From assembly GCA_045579195.1 (NCBI GenBank), contig JAZNLR010000149.1:1-38027 (forward strand): DNA of 38,027 nucleotides, in the 5' to 3' direction. A program made the translations under genes and the position numbers. Source of the DNA: JAZNLR01 sp045579195 (GTDB taxonomy: Bacteria > Bacillota > Clostridia > Christensenellales > CAMQZB01). Shown here piece by piece: positions 1-8,606 of this stretch. The notes below the pieces were generated by a model, which searched no databases, had not been told where the DNA came from, and saw nothing but the letters and a program-made list of their open reading frames with translations. Numbering within the stretch: position 1 is the first letter of the stretch; every line of letters begins with the position of its first letter.

Positions 1-755
1 GGGCTCCAAGATCCCGGTGCCTCAATGCAGTCGTACATCTTGCCAAAGAAGCCTGCCGCGGTGTTCGGGATCAAGCCGCCCATAACGGTAATTGCGTTGG
101 GGTTTGCGCGGTGAATTCCACGGGAAGCAAAGAAGAGCATATCCGTGAAGATCTCTGCCATCTGGTTTGAGGTAAACGAGCCACCGCCCACTTTTTGCAT
201 AAAGGTGGTGTTGTTGTTTTCGTTGTCAATCTCCCAGTATTCAACCTCGGGGAACTCGGAAACAAGGGCGAACCAAGCCTCTTCATAGTTTTCAAGCCAG
301 ACCATATAGTCCGATCCGTCCGTGAGATCACGGAAAGGCTTTGCGCCGCCCCACGCCATTCCGCCGGGCTGAAGGGAAGAATGGCACATTCCGATGGTCT
401 GGATTCCAAGCTCCTTCTGTTTTGCAAAATGCTCGTGGTACTTCTGTGCCGCAGCTTCACGAACGGTCATGTCGGTGTTCAAGACGTACTCAAAGTGCAA
501 CCAGGTGCGGATGGAAGTGACACCCATGTTGTGACAAAGTTCGGTTGCAATGTCCCAGGGGAAAGCGTTGTTGTCCGAAGAGTGCTCGTTGAAAATGGTG
601 CACATTCCGTAAAGGTACTTCTGGTTTGCCTTTTCATTCTTCTTGTCATACCACTCGCCGTAGTTCTTCTTACTGCCGCCACCGCAACCAACCATGGTGA
701 AGAGAAGGACGACCGTCAGAAGCAAGACAAGTGCGCGAGAAAGGTGTTTCTTCAT
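1..755 (-). CDS. A1: secreted lipoprotein, clan GH-A-like glycosidase paralog (C-terminus beyond left edge)
   Basis: The gene starts at the ATG at 755-753 behind GGAGGAG and is open to the window edge, giving about 251 residues. The signal peptide is hydrophobic and ends in a lipobox with M-V-G-C, so the product should be anchored to the outer face of the membrane. The mature start resembles the other paralogs (Y-G-E-W-Y-D-K-K-N-E). The acid/base motif W-E-I-D-N-E is present, as is the segment T-D-M-L-F-F-A-S-R-G-I-H-R. The last visible residues are G-S-W-S-P. The nucleophile region lies outside the window and cannot be judged. It is the last visible gene of the tandem array and follows A2 by 41 bp. 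Substrate is unknown; a plant-type hemicellulose is a guess from the neighbours. Confidence 0.88.
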   Translation of the reverse strand, partial: MKKHLSRALVLLLTVVLLFTMVGCGGGSKKNYGEWYDKKNEKANQKYLYGMCTIFNEHSSDNNAFPWDIATELCHNMGVTSIRTWLHFEYVLNTDMTVREAAAQKYHEHFAKQKELGIQTIGMCHSSLQPGGMAWGGAKPFRDLTDGSDYMVWLENYEEAWFALVSEFPEVEYWEIDNENNNTTFMQKVGGGSFTSNQMAEIFTDMLFFASRGIHRANPNAITVMGGLIPNTAAGFFGKMYDCIEAPGSWS

Positions 756-796
756 ATTTGTTATCTCCTCCAATAAAAATCACATATTAATTCAGA

Positions 797-2050
797 CTAA
801 CCGCGGTTTTCTGCCCACTTTTGCAAAATGGTCAGATCGCCTGTTCCGCCTGCATTTTCCTGATAGATATAAGCAAAGTTCTTCGGTGCTCCAAGAACGT
901 AAGATGAATCCGTCTTGTGCATCGTGATTGCGTCGTTGAAAAGACCAAAGGTTTTTTCAGCTTCGCTTCCCCAAGTGTGTCCGAGGCGGTCAAACATACG
1001 GAAGTAATGCGCGGCTTCAACGAAGGGAAGATCTTTTTTGATGCGCGAATAAACCGCCATCACACCAAAACTCTTCAAATTTTCTGCCGTTCTGAGGTCT
1101 GCCCATCCAAACTCGGTGAAAAAGACTTTTTTGTCTTTTCCTTCGCGCTCTTTGATGACAGCATAAGTCTTCTGCTGGGTTTCAACCCAAGAATTGATGT
1201 TGTTGAGGCTGAGCTGATGCTCGTAAGGATGCCAAGCGGCGCACTGGAAGTAATCATCGGGGTACGGGCTCCAAGAATCCTCTGCGTAAATAAGGTCATA
1301 AATATAATTCAAGAACTGAATGTTCTCTCCGCCGACGATGCCGCCCATAACAGTGTTTGCGTTCGGGTTGCCGCGGTGGATTCCGCGGGAAGCAAAGAAG
1401 AGCATATCCGTGAAGATGCGTGCTTTCTCAAGAAGGGAAAACGGAGTTTTTCCGTCAAACGGGGGCATAAAGACATCGATGTTGCTCTCGTTGTCGATCT
1501 CCCAATACTCCACCTCGGGGAATTCCTTTGCCATAATGTACCAACAGTTCTCGTAATCCTCGAGCCATTGCATATATTCCGATCCTTCCGAAAGATTGCG
1601 GCGCGGCTTGGATGTTGAAAAATATGTTCGTCCCGGTTGCAAGGAGGAGTGGCACATTGCAAAGATCTGCATTCCGTACTGCTTCTGGCGGGCAAATTCC
1701 TCGTGGTAAAGCTTAACCGCATCGGGACGGAGGGTCATCTTTGTGTCCATGACGTACTGGAAGTGGAGCCAGGTGCGGATAGACTTAACGCCAAGGTTGT
1801 TGCAAAGCTCGGTTGCAATGTCCCAGGGGAAAGCAGGGCTGTCAGAGGTGTGCTCGTGCGGAAGAACGCACATTCCGTAAAGATAGCTCTGGTCGGGAAC
1901 GGTGTTTGATTTTTTGTACCACTCGCCGTACTTTGCGCGATCCAATCTTGCCTGTTTTTCTTCTTCACTCAAGCCTCCGCATCCCGCAAGAGAAACGAGC
2001 AGAATGAGGGAAAGACAAAGGGTGATGAAACGGATGAGTTTTTGTTTCAT
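797..2050 (-). CDS. A2: secreted lipoprotein, clan GH-A-like glycosidase paralog
   Basis: The product has 417 residues, with a signal peptide and lipobox L-A-G-C (Cys24). Like A4 it carries a longer charged linker (residues 27-40) before the conserved Y-G-E-W-Y. Glu188 in W-E-I-D-N-E is the probable acid/base. H-P-Y at 274-276 and Glu313 in F-F-T-E-F-G-W, the probable nucleophile, complete the pattern expected on strands 4, 6 and 7 of a clan GH-A barrel. Known families of this clan include GH5, GH30, GH39 and GH51; I cannot place this one in a numbered family. The start at 2050 has GGAGGAG 5 nt upstream. The stop is TAG, one of the genuine amber stops of this genome. The gene is 43 bp from A3 and probably co-transcribed with it. 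Confidence 0.9.
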   Translation of the reverse strand: MKQKLIRFITLCLSLILLVSLAGCGGLSEEEKQARLDRAKYGEWYKKSNTVPDQSYLYGMCVLPHEHTSDSPAFPWDIATELCNNLGVKSIRTWLHFQYVMDTKMTLRPDAVKLYHEEFARQKQYGMQIFAMCHSSLQPGRTYFSTSKPRRNLSEGSEYMQWLEDYENCWYIMAKEFPEVEYWEIDNESNIDVFMPPFDGKTPFSLLEKARIFTDMLFFASRGIHRGNPNANTVMGGIVGGENIQFLNYIYDLIYAEDSWSPYPDDYFQCAAWHPYEHQLSLNNINSWVETQQKTYAVIKEREGKDKKVFFTEFGWADLRTAENLKSFGVMAVYSRIKKDLPFVEAAHYFRMFDRLGHTWGSEAEKTFGLFNDAITMHKTDSSYVLGAPKNFAYIYQENAGGTGDLTILQKWAENRG

Positions 2051-2093
2051 ATTTCTCCTCCAAATTATGATTGGAAAAATAAACTGAGATGGT

Positions 2094-3329
2094 TTATTTT
2101 GAGTTCAATTCACTCCATTGCTGTATCAGGGTGAGATCGCCCGTTCCGCCTGCAAGCTGCTGATAGAGGATTGCGGCGGACTTAGGTGCACCGCGAACGT
2201 AATCCGGATTGCTGGGGTGATCGTTATTCGGGTCGTTGAAAAGACCGAAGCCTTTCTCATCGACCGAGCCCCACGTGGATGCAAGGTTGTCGAACATTGA
2301 GAAGTAATGCATGGTTTCAACAAAAGGAAGGTCATTTTTTGTTCTTGAAACAACCGCGTTGATTGCATAGAGTTTCAACGTTTCGTTGACCGAGATGTCC
2401 GACCATCCGAACTCGGTGAAGAAGACCTTTTTGTCCTTTCCTTCACGCTCTTTGATGACGGAATAGATGTTTTTTTGTGTCGAGACCCATCTTTCGATGG
2501 TCTTTTCGTTCAAGGACTTGTCATAAGGATGCCAAGCTGCGACCTGGAAGTAATCGTCGGGGTACGGGCTCCAAGATCCTTCTGCAAAGATGAAGTCGTA
2601 CATCATGTCGAAGAAGCCTGCCGCAGTTGAGGGGATCAAGCCTCCCATGACAGTGATCGCGTTGGGGTTTGCGCGGTGGATTCCACGGGATGCAAAAAAG
2701 AGCATATCCGTGAAGATTGCAGCGCACTGTCTGTTCGTGAACGAACCGCCGTCAAGCTTGGGCATAAAGGTTTCGTTGTTAGACTCATTGTCGATCTCCC
2801 AATATTCCACCTCCGGGAATTCGGAAACGAGGGTGAACCAGCTCTGCTCGTAATCCTCCAGCCACTGCATGTAGACAGAGCCGTCGGAAAGATCGCGCGC
2901 GGGTTTTGCGGTAGAAACGGCGCTGTTGACGTATCCTGCGGGCTTGAAACTCGAGTGGTTCATGCCGATGATCTGCATGCCGTACTCTTTTTCTTTTGCG
3001 AGCATTGCGTGAACGAGGTCAGCTTCCTTTTGGTTGACGGTGTCCTTATCCTTCAAGAGCCAGTTGACGTGCATCCAGTTACGAACAGATTTTACGCCCA
3101 GGTTGTTATAAAGCTCGATGGACTCCTCCCAAGGAATGTGATACCAATTGACGCCTTGCCAAAGTCCGCCGCAAATGCCGAAAAGGTAAGACTGGTCTGC
3201 CTTCTCGTTCTTTTTGTCATACCATTGGCCATAGTTTTTTTTGCCGCCTCCGCCGCAGCCAAACAAAGTGGTCAGCGCGAGGATGAAAACGAGACAAAGG
3301 GTAATGGCCGCTTTCATTTTTCTGTTCAT
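2094..3329 (-). CDS. A3: secreted lipoprotein, clan GH-A-like glycosidase paralog
   Basis: The product has 411 residues. I chose the ATG at 3329 because GAGGAGG lies just upstream and it yields a clean signal peptide. The upstream in-frame Met at 3353 would add a non-hydrophobic leader. The lipobox is L-F-G-C (Cys25), followed by a Gly-rich stretch. Glu182 (W-E-I-D-N-E) and Glu306 (T-E-F-G-W) are the predicted catalytic pair, and H-P-Y is intact at 267-269. The N-terminal third, with P-W-E-E-S-I-E-L-Y and M-N-H-S-S-F-K-P-A-G-Y, groups it with A5 rather than with A2 and A4. It follows A4 after 40 bp in the same direction. Confidence 0.9.
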   Translation of the reverse strand: MNRKMKAAITLCLVFILALTTLFGCGGGGKKNYGQWYDKKNEKADQSYLFGICGGLWQGVNWYHIPWEESIELYNNLGVKSVRNWMHVNWLLKDKDTVNQKEADLVHAMLAKEKEYGMQIIGMNHSSFKPAGYVNSAVSTAKPARDLSDGSVYMQWLEDYEQSWFTLVSEFPEVEYWEIDNESNNETFMPKLDGGSFTNRQCAAIFTDMLFFASRGIHRANPNAITVMGGLIPSTAAGFFDMMYDFIFAEGSWSPYPDDYFQVAAWHPYDKSLNEKTIERWVSTQKNIYSVIKEREGKDKKVFFTEFGWSDISVNETLKLYAINAVVSRTKNDLPFVETMHYFSMFDNLASTWGSVDEKGFGLFNDPNNDHPSNPDYVRGAPKSAAILYQQLAGGTGDLTLIQQWSELNSK

Positions 3330-3369
3330 AGTATCCTCCTCAAATATCGTCAAATAAAATTAAAAAAGC

Positions 3370-4620
3370 TTAACTGTTGCTTTCTGCCCATTTTTGAAAG
3401 ATGGTCAAATCTCCGCTGCCGCCGGCAAGTTGCTGATAAAGAAGGGCAAACGCCTTTGGCGCGCCAAGCAGGTAGTTGTCGCTGTTTATATCCGCTGTGT
3501 TGGGATCGTTGAAGAGCCCAAAACGCTTTTCTATATCGTTTTTTACGTGCGCAATTCGGTCAAAAAGACGGAAATAATGCGCGGCTTCCACAAAAGGAAG
3601 ATCCTTTTTGATGCGGGAATAAGTCGCCATAATGCCAAAGTTTATGGTTTCGGCAGAACTTCTTGCGTCAGACCAACCAAATTCGGTGAAAAAGACCTTT
3701 TTGTCTTTACCTTCACGGGTTTTGATGACTGCGTAGGTGTCTTGTTGCAGTTTGACCCAATCGTTGATATTCTCAAGGCTCACTTGGTTTTTGTAAGGAT
3801 GCCAAGCGGCAACTTGGAAGTAATCATCGGGATAATGACTCCAAGAATTTTCGGCAAAGATGGTGTCATAGATGTTGTTTAAGAACGTGATGTTATCACC
3901 AACGATTCCGCCCATGACGGTGGTGGCGTTGGGGTTTGCGCGATGAATGCCGCGCGATGCGAAAAACATCATGTCCGTGAAAATTTGTGCTTTTTTGAAG
4001 AATGAAAAGGGTTCGTCACCGTCATAGTTTCCCATGAAGTAATCACCGGTGTTTTCATTGCCGATTTCCCAATATGTCACTTCGGGGAATTCGGAAACGA
4101 GGGTATACCAGCATTCCTCGTAATCTTCGAGCCACTGCATGTAGACAGAGCCTTCTTTCGTGTTGCGAGAAGGAACTTGTCTACAGCTGAATGTCCCGTT
4201 TGGGAGAAGAGAAAAGTGGCACATTGCGATGGTTTGCATGCCGTATTCCTTCTGTTGTGCAAAGTGTGCGTGGTATTTTTCCGCTTCTTCCTCAATGATG
4301 TTCCTATCCGTGTCCATGACGTACTGAAAGTGCAACCACGTGCGGATGGATTTGACGCCGAGATTTTTGCAAAGCTCGGTTGCAAGACTCCACGAAAAAT
4401 CGGGGTTGTCCCACGTGTGTTCTTCCACGATACCGCACATGCCGAAAAGGTAGCTTTGATCTGCCGTCGTGTTTTCTTTGCGATACCACGCGCCGTAATT
4501 TGCGCGGTCAAGCTTTGCCTGCAAGTCATCTTGGTTGGAACTTTTACATCCCCCAAGAGTCGTCACAGCGAAAAGAACGGCAAAGAAAATGGTTAAAATG
4601 CGTATGGATGTTGTTTTCAT
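3370..4620 (-). CDS. A4: secreted lipoprotein, clan GH-A-like glycosidase paralog
   Basis: The product has 416 residues, with lipobox L-G-G-C (Cys25) and a charged linker before Y-G-A-W-Y as in A2. The acid/base motif is W-E-I-G-N-E (Glu189), with Gly in place of the usual Asp. The nucleophile is Glu313 in T-E-F-G-W, and H-P-Y is kept. Unlike its neighbours it has no recognisable Shine-Dalgarno sequence: the 20 bp between the A5 stop and this ATG hold no GGAGG-like run. Translation may therefore depend on coupling to A5. No alternative start in frame looks better. Confidence 0.88.
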   Translation of the reverse strand: MKTTSIRILTIFFAVLFAVTTLGGCKSSNQDDLQAKLDRANYGAWYRKENTTADQSYLFGMCGIVEEHTWDNPDFSWSLATELCKNLGVKSIRTWLHFQYVMDTDRNIIEEEAEKYHAHFAQQKEYGMQTIAMCHFSLLPNGTFSCRQVPSRNTKEGSVYMQWLEDYEECWYTLVSEFPEVTYWEIGNENTGDYFMGNYDGDEPFSFFKKAQIFTDMMFFASRGIHRANPNATTVMGGIVGDNITFLNNIYDTIFAENSWSHYPDDYFQVAAWHPYKNQVSLENINDWVKLQQDTYAVIKTREGKDKKVFFTEFGWSDARSSAETINFGIMATYSRIKKDLPFVEAAHYFRLFDRIAHVKNDIEKRFGLFNDPNTADINSDNYLLGAPKAFALLYQQLAGGSGDLTIFQKWAESNS

Positions 4621-4640
4621 AAGTTATCAAATGTGAGAGA

Positions 4641-5870
4641 TCACTTGACGTTTTCTGCGCTCCACCGTTCCATAATGGTGAGGTCGCCGCTGCCACCTGC
4701 AAGGCGCTGGTAAAGGAAAGCGGCTTCCTTGGGTGCGCCGAGAACGTAATCCGAGCCGTTTACGGGGAGGACGTTCGGGTCATTGAAGATGCCAAATGTC
4801 TTTTCGTTGACTGAACCCCACGTTCCCGCAAGATTGTCAAACGGACGGAAGAGGTGGATGGATTCCACAAAGGGGAGGTGTTTCTTTGCCAACGTGTAGA
4901 CAGCTTCGATGTTGTGAAGCTTGACTTCTTCGCTGACGGCATAATCAGACCAACCAACTTCGGTGAAGAAGACTTTCTTGTCTTTGCCTTCGCGCTCTTT
5001 GATGACGGAGTAGATCTTTTTCTGGTGTTCCACCCAGCGGTCTACGCTTGTTTCGCTGAGAGAATTGTCGTAAGGATGCCAAGCTGCAACCTGGAAGTAA
5101 TCGTCGGGGTACGGACTCCAAGAGCCGACCGCGAAGATGTTGTCGTAAATCTGATTGAGGAAGCCTGCGGCCGTTTCGGGGATCATTCCGCCCATCACGG
5201 TGATCGCGTTGGGGTTTGCGCGGTGGATTCCGCGGGATGCGAAGAACATCATATCGGTGTAAACGTCGGCCATCTGCGAGAGAACTGTGAAGTTGCCACC
5301 TTCCAAAATGGGCATAAAGATTGTGTTGTTGGTCTCGTTGTCGATCTCCCAATATTCCACCTCGGGGAATTCGGAAACGAGGGTGAACCAACTCTGCTCG
5401 TAATCCTCGAGCCACTGCATATAGACAGAGCCTTCGTTAAGGTCGCGTCTCGGTTTTGCAGTGGTGTCCCAGCTGTTGGGATATCCTGCAGGCTTGAAGC
5501 TTGAGTGGTTCATACCAATGATCTGCATGCCGAGCTCAATTTCTTTCGCAAGCATTGCGTGAACGAGCGCCGCATTTCCTTCGTTGACGGTGTCCTTATC
5601 CTTCAACAGCCAGTTAAAGTGCATCCAGTTGCGAACGGATTTCACGCCAAGGCTGTTGTAAAGTTCGATGGATTCCTCCCAAGGAATTCCGAAATGATTC
5701 TGGTTTGAGTAGAGAAGGCCGCACATTCCGTAAAGGTAAGATTGGTCTGCTTTTTCGTTCTTTTTATCATACCACTGGCCGTGAAATTCAGGTTCTTTGC
5801 ACGCAAACGAAGAGCAAAGAAGAACGAGAATGAGAAGTAATGAAAAAAGTTTGAGAAGATGCTTTTTCAT
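4641..5870 (-). CDS. A5: secreted lipoprotein, clan GH-A-like glycosidase paralog
   Basis: The product has 409 residues, with lipobox S-F-A-C (Cys24). The predicted catalytic residues are Glu179 (W-E-I-D-N-E) and Glu304 (T-E-V-G-W), and H-P-Y is present. The start at 5870 has GGGAG 8 nt upstream. Its signal peptide and first 40 residues are almost the same as those of A10, which sits on the other strand beyond spoIVB. That points to a recent duplication or exchange of the 5' part. It is the first gene after an internal terminator and a promoter-like region (5871-6048), so it may head a second transcription unit A5-A1. Confidence 0.9.
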   Translation of the reverse strand: MKKHLLKLFSLLLILVLLCSSFACKEPEFHGQWYDKKNEKADQSYLYGMCGLLYSNQNHFGIPWEESIELYNSLGVKSVRNWMHFNWLLKDKDTVNEGNAALVHAMLAKEIELGMQIIGMNHSSFKPAGYPNSWDTTAKPRRDLNEGSVYMQWLEDYEQSWFTLVSEFPEVEYWEIDNETNNTIFMPILEGGNFTVLSQMADVYTDMMFFASRGIHRANPNAITVMGGMIPETAAGFLNQIYDNIFAVGSWSPYPDDYFQVAAWHPYDNSLSETSVDRWVEHQKKIYSVIKEREGKDKKVFFTEVGWSDYAVSEEVKLHNIEAVYTLAKKHLPFVESIHLFRPFDNLAGTWGSVNEKTFGIFNDPNVLPVNGSDYVLGAPKEAAFLYQRLAGGSGDLTIMERWSAENVK

Positions 5871-5897
5871 GGTATTTCTCCCGTAAGCTCGTAACTT

Positions 5898-5945
5898 AGT
5901 ATATTATATATAATATATCATAGAAAACGCGGGCTTTTCAAGCGT
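5898..5945 (-). promoter_or_regulatory. Possible sigma-A-type promoter for A5-A1
   Basis: On the minus strand TTGAAA is followed about 18 nt later by a run of overlapping TATATT/TATAAT-like hexamers, about 30-50 bp upstream of the A5 start. The region is so AT-rich that the exact -10 cannot be fixed. It lies just after the A6 terminator, which supports a restart of transcription here. Confidence 0.45.
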
Positions 5946-5984
5946 ATTACAAACCTTTTTTTTGTAAAAAGACGAGAAAATGAA

Positions 5985-6022
5985 AAAGTCGATTGAATCC
6001 GCAAAGGGAAACAATCGACTTT
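5985..6022 (-). terminator. Rho-independent terminator after A6
   Basis: An 11-bp perfect inverted repeat (AAAGTCGATTG with CAATCGACTTT) surrounds a 16-nt loop. On the minus strand a T-rich tract follows. It begins 27 bp after the A6 stop and divides the A-array into an upstream unit (A9-A6) and a downstream unit (A5-A1). Confidence 0.75.
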
Positions 6023-6048
6023 GTTTTCTATTGGAATTTTGATGACGA

Positions 6049-7263
6049 TCAATCTTTCTGAAGGATGGTGAGGTCACCGCTGCCACCTGCAAGGCGCTGG
6101 AAAGTGTAAGCCGTGGGCTTCGGTGCACCCATGACGTAATTCTCCTTGTTGGGGAAGACGGCAGAGGGATCGTTGAAAAGACCAAATTCACGCGCGGTCA
6201 AAGCAGCACCGCTCCAGACGTTGACTGCTTCAAACATACGGAAGTAATGCATGGCCTCAATGAAGGGGAGGTCCTTTTTAACTCTCGTGAAGACGTTTTC
6301 GAGGTTCTTTTCAATGGTTGCCTGTTTGATATTGGTTTCGCTCCAACCGTACTCCGTGATGAAGACCTTCTTGTCTTTTCCTTCGTTCTGCTTGATGACG
6401 TCATAGATCTTCTGCTGATCTGCAACCCACGTGTTGACGGTGATTTCACGTTCGGAAACACGGTCGTCATAAGCATGCCAAGCGGCAACCTGGAAGTAAT
6501 CGTCGGGGTAAGGGCTCCAAGAGCCTTCTTCAAAAATGCAGTCGTACATCATCTGCATAAAACCGGGCGCACCCTTCGGAACGATGCCGCCCATGACGGT
6601 GATCGCGTTGGGGTTCGCACGGTGGATTCCGCGGGATGCAAAGAAGAGCATATCCGTGAAGACCTCCGCCATCTGGGATTTTACGGTCATATTTCCGCCT
6701 TCCAAAAGGGGCATAAAGGTTGGGTTGTTGCACTCGTTGTCGATCTCCCAGTATTCCACTTCGGGGAACTCGGAAACGAGGGTGAACCAGCTTTGCTCGT
6801 AATCCTCCAGCCACTGCATATAGACAGAGCCTTCAGAAAGATCGCGTCTTGGCTTTGAGGTGGGCTTTCCGCTATTTTCATATCCTTCGGGCGTGAAACT
6901 ATGATGGTTCATGCCGATGATCTGCATGCCGTACTCCTTTTCCTTTGCCAAAACCGCATGAAGCTCATCTGCCTTTGCCTGATTGACGGTGTCTTTATCC
7001 GTCAAAATCGGAGTGAAGTGCATCCAATTTCGAACGGACGTCACACCCATATTGTGCATCAGTTCAACGAGATCCAACGGAGAAACGGCGGTCTTATAGA
7101 TGTTTTCCGTGAAGATTGCGCACATTCCGTAAAGATTTCTTTGGTCTGCTTTCCCGTTCTTTTTGTCATACCACTGTCCGTACTTTTTCGTGTCGCATGC
7201 CGTCAAAGAGAGACAGAGGACAAGAATGAGAACAAGGGAAAGGATTCTGACAAACTTTTTCAT
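6049..7263 (-). CDS. A6: secreted lipoprotein, clan GH-A-like glycosidase paralog
   Basis: The product has 404 residues from the ATG at 7263, which has AAGGAG 8 nt upstream. A GTG three codons earlier would place the Shine-Dalgarno too close. The lipobox is L-T-A-C (Cys23). The predicted catalytic residues are Glu177 (W-E-I-D-N-E) and Glu304 (T-E-Y-G-W). The strand-6 motif is H-A-Y rather than H-P-Y, which keeps the Tyr. It is the last gene before the internal terminator and ends in Q-K-D, shorter than its relatives that end in W-A-x-N. Confidence 0.9.
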   Translation of the reverse strand: MKKFVRILSLVLILVLCLSLTACDTKKYGQWYDKKNGKADQRNLYGMCAIFTENIYKTAVSPLDLVELMHNMGVTSVRNWMHFTPILTDKDTVNQAKADELHAVLAKEKEYGMQIIGMNHHSFTPEGYENSGKPTSKPRRDLSEGSVYMQWLEDYEQSWFTLVSEFPEVEYWEIDNECNNPTFMPLLEGGNMTVKSQMAEVFTDMLFFASRGIHRANPNAITVMGGIVPKGAPGFMQMMYDCIFEEGSWSPYPDDYFQVAAWHAYDDRVSEREITVNTWVADQQKIYDVIKQNEGKDKKVFITEYGWSETNIKQATIEKNLENVFTRVKKDLPFIEAMHYFRMFEAVNVWSGAALTAREFGLFNDPSAVFPNKENYVMGAPKPTAYTFQRLAGGSGDLTILQKD

Positions 7264-7294
7264 GTTATTCACTCCTTAATAATATGTTTCAAAT

Positions 7295-8512
7295 TTATTT
7301 TTGGGCGTTTTCAGCCGCCCATTTTTGCATAATGGTGAGGTCACCCGTTCCGCCCGCAAGGCGCTGGTAAAGGTAAGCAGCTTCCTTGGGTGCGCCGAGA
7401 ACGTAATTTTCGTCGGAAGTTGAGGAGGTGATTGGGTCATTGATGAGCCCGAACGTTTTTTCCTTTACAGAGGCAAACGTCTGACTCCAGCGATCGTACA
7501 TGCGGTAACAATACGCGGCTTCCACAAAGGGAAGGTCAGATTGAATGTGTGTATAGAACGCTTCAAGTGCATAAAGAATGTTTTCTTTGGAGGTCGCAAA
7601 TTCCGACCAACCAAAAGCCGTGAAGAAAACTTTTTTATCTTTTTTTTCGCGAGATTTAATAACCTCGTAAATCTTTTTTTGGTCCGAAATCCACTTTTCG
7701 ATCGTCCCTTCATTTAACGTGTCAAACGGATGCCAAGAAGCAACTTGAAAGTAATCATCGGGGTACGGACTCCAAGAGCCTTCTCCGTAGATGATGTCGT
7801 ACATGGAGTTAAAGAAGTTGACAGGGGAGCTCCAGGTGACGAGCCCGCCCATAACGGTAATTGCCTCTGGATTTGCTCTGTGGATGCCACGCGATCCAAA
7901 ATATAGCATGTCAGTGGCAATCTGTGCCATTTCCTGATTCTTGAAAACACCACCGCCATATTTTGGCATAAAACCAGAGTTGTTAAATTCGTTCCCAATT
8001 TCCCAATATTCCACTTCAGGGAATTCCTTTGCTAAAGTATACCAACAGTTTTCATAATCCTCAAGGAATTTCATATAGACAGAGCCTTCGGAAAGATCAC
8101 GTGCAGGTTTTGTTGTGCCAAACGTTCCGTCTGGTTGCAGGTTGCTTTGACACATAGCAAAGGTGCGCATGCCGTATTCTTTTTGTTTTGCAAAGTGCGC
8201 GTGGTACTTCGCGGCTTCTTCTTCAAGGATGTTCATCTCCGTGTCCATAACGTACGGAAAGCGAAGCCACGTGCGGATGGATTTTACACCCATATTGTGA
8301 CAAAGATCAACAGAAACATCCCATGAAAAATCCGGGTTGTCATAAGAGTGTGCTTCAAAGATGCCGCACATGCCAAACAGGTAATCTTGGTTTGCCGTTT
8401 CATTTTCTTTGCGGTACCATTCACCATATTTTGCGGTACGATCACAACCGACAGTTGAGAACAGCATAATTACAATGAGAGCAAGTGAAATGATCTTGAT
8501 AAACTTTTTCAT
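7295..8512 (-). CDS. A7: secreted lipoprotein paralog with nucleophile Glu replaced by Ala (probable pseudoenzyme)
   Basis: The product has 405 residues from the ATG at 8512, behind AAGGAG at 8-nt spacing. The lipobox is T-V-G-C (Cys23). The acid/base Glu175 (W-E-I-G-N-E) is kept. The nucleophile position reads F-F-T-A-F-G-W, so residue 299 is Ala with codon GCT. The strand-6 motif is H-P-F rather than H-P-Y, losing the Tyr that normally contacts the nucleophile in this clan. The frame is otherwise intact, so this does not look like a decaying gene. I infer a carbohydrate-binding or decoy role, or a different chemistry. Its first 40 residues nearly match A8. Confidence 0.9.
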   Translation of the reverse strand: MKKFIKIISLALIVIMLFSTVGCDRTAKYGEWYRKENETANQDYLFGMCGIFEAHSYDNPDFSWDVSVDLCHNMGVKSIRTWLRFPYVMDTEMNILEEEAAKYHAHFAKQKEYGMRTFAMCQSNLQPDGTFGTTKPARDLSEGSVYMKFLEDYENCWYTLAKEFPEVEYWEIGNEFNNSGFMPKYGGGVFKNQEMAQIATDMLYFGSRGIHRANPEAITVMGGLVTWSSPVNFFNSMYDIIYGEGSWSPYPDDYFQVASWHPFDTLNEGTIEKWISDQKKIYEVIKSREKKDKKVFFTAFGWSEFATSKENILYALEAFYTHIQSDLPFVEAAYCYRMYDRWSQTFASVKEKTFGLINDPITSSTSDENYVLGAPKEAAYLYQRLAGGTGDLTIMQKWAAENAQK

Positions 8513-8606
8513 TCTGGTTGCTCCTTTATTTTTGAGCATTTTCAGCCGCCCATTTTTGCATAATGGTGAGGTCGCCCGTTCCGCCCGCAAGCCGCTGGTA
8601 AAGGTA
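8349..8606. repeat. Direct repeat copy 1 (A7 5' end, intergenic, A8 3' end)
   Basis: About 258 bp here are nearly identical to 9586-9843, offset by 1237 bp, one gene unit. The block spans the start of one paralog, its ribosome binding site, the 13-bp gap and the 3' end of the next. It is the footprint of unequal crossing-over or gene conversion in the array. Confidence 0.85.

Noticed and set aside
2606..2612. TGTCGAA 0A-box core in A3, and TTCGACA at 26359-26365
   Set aside because: Both are inside coding sequence and agree with the chance rate of the 7-mer.
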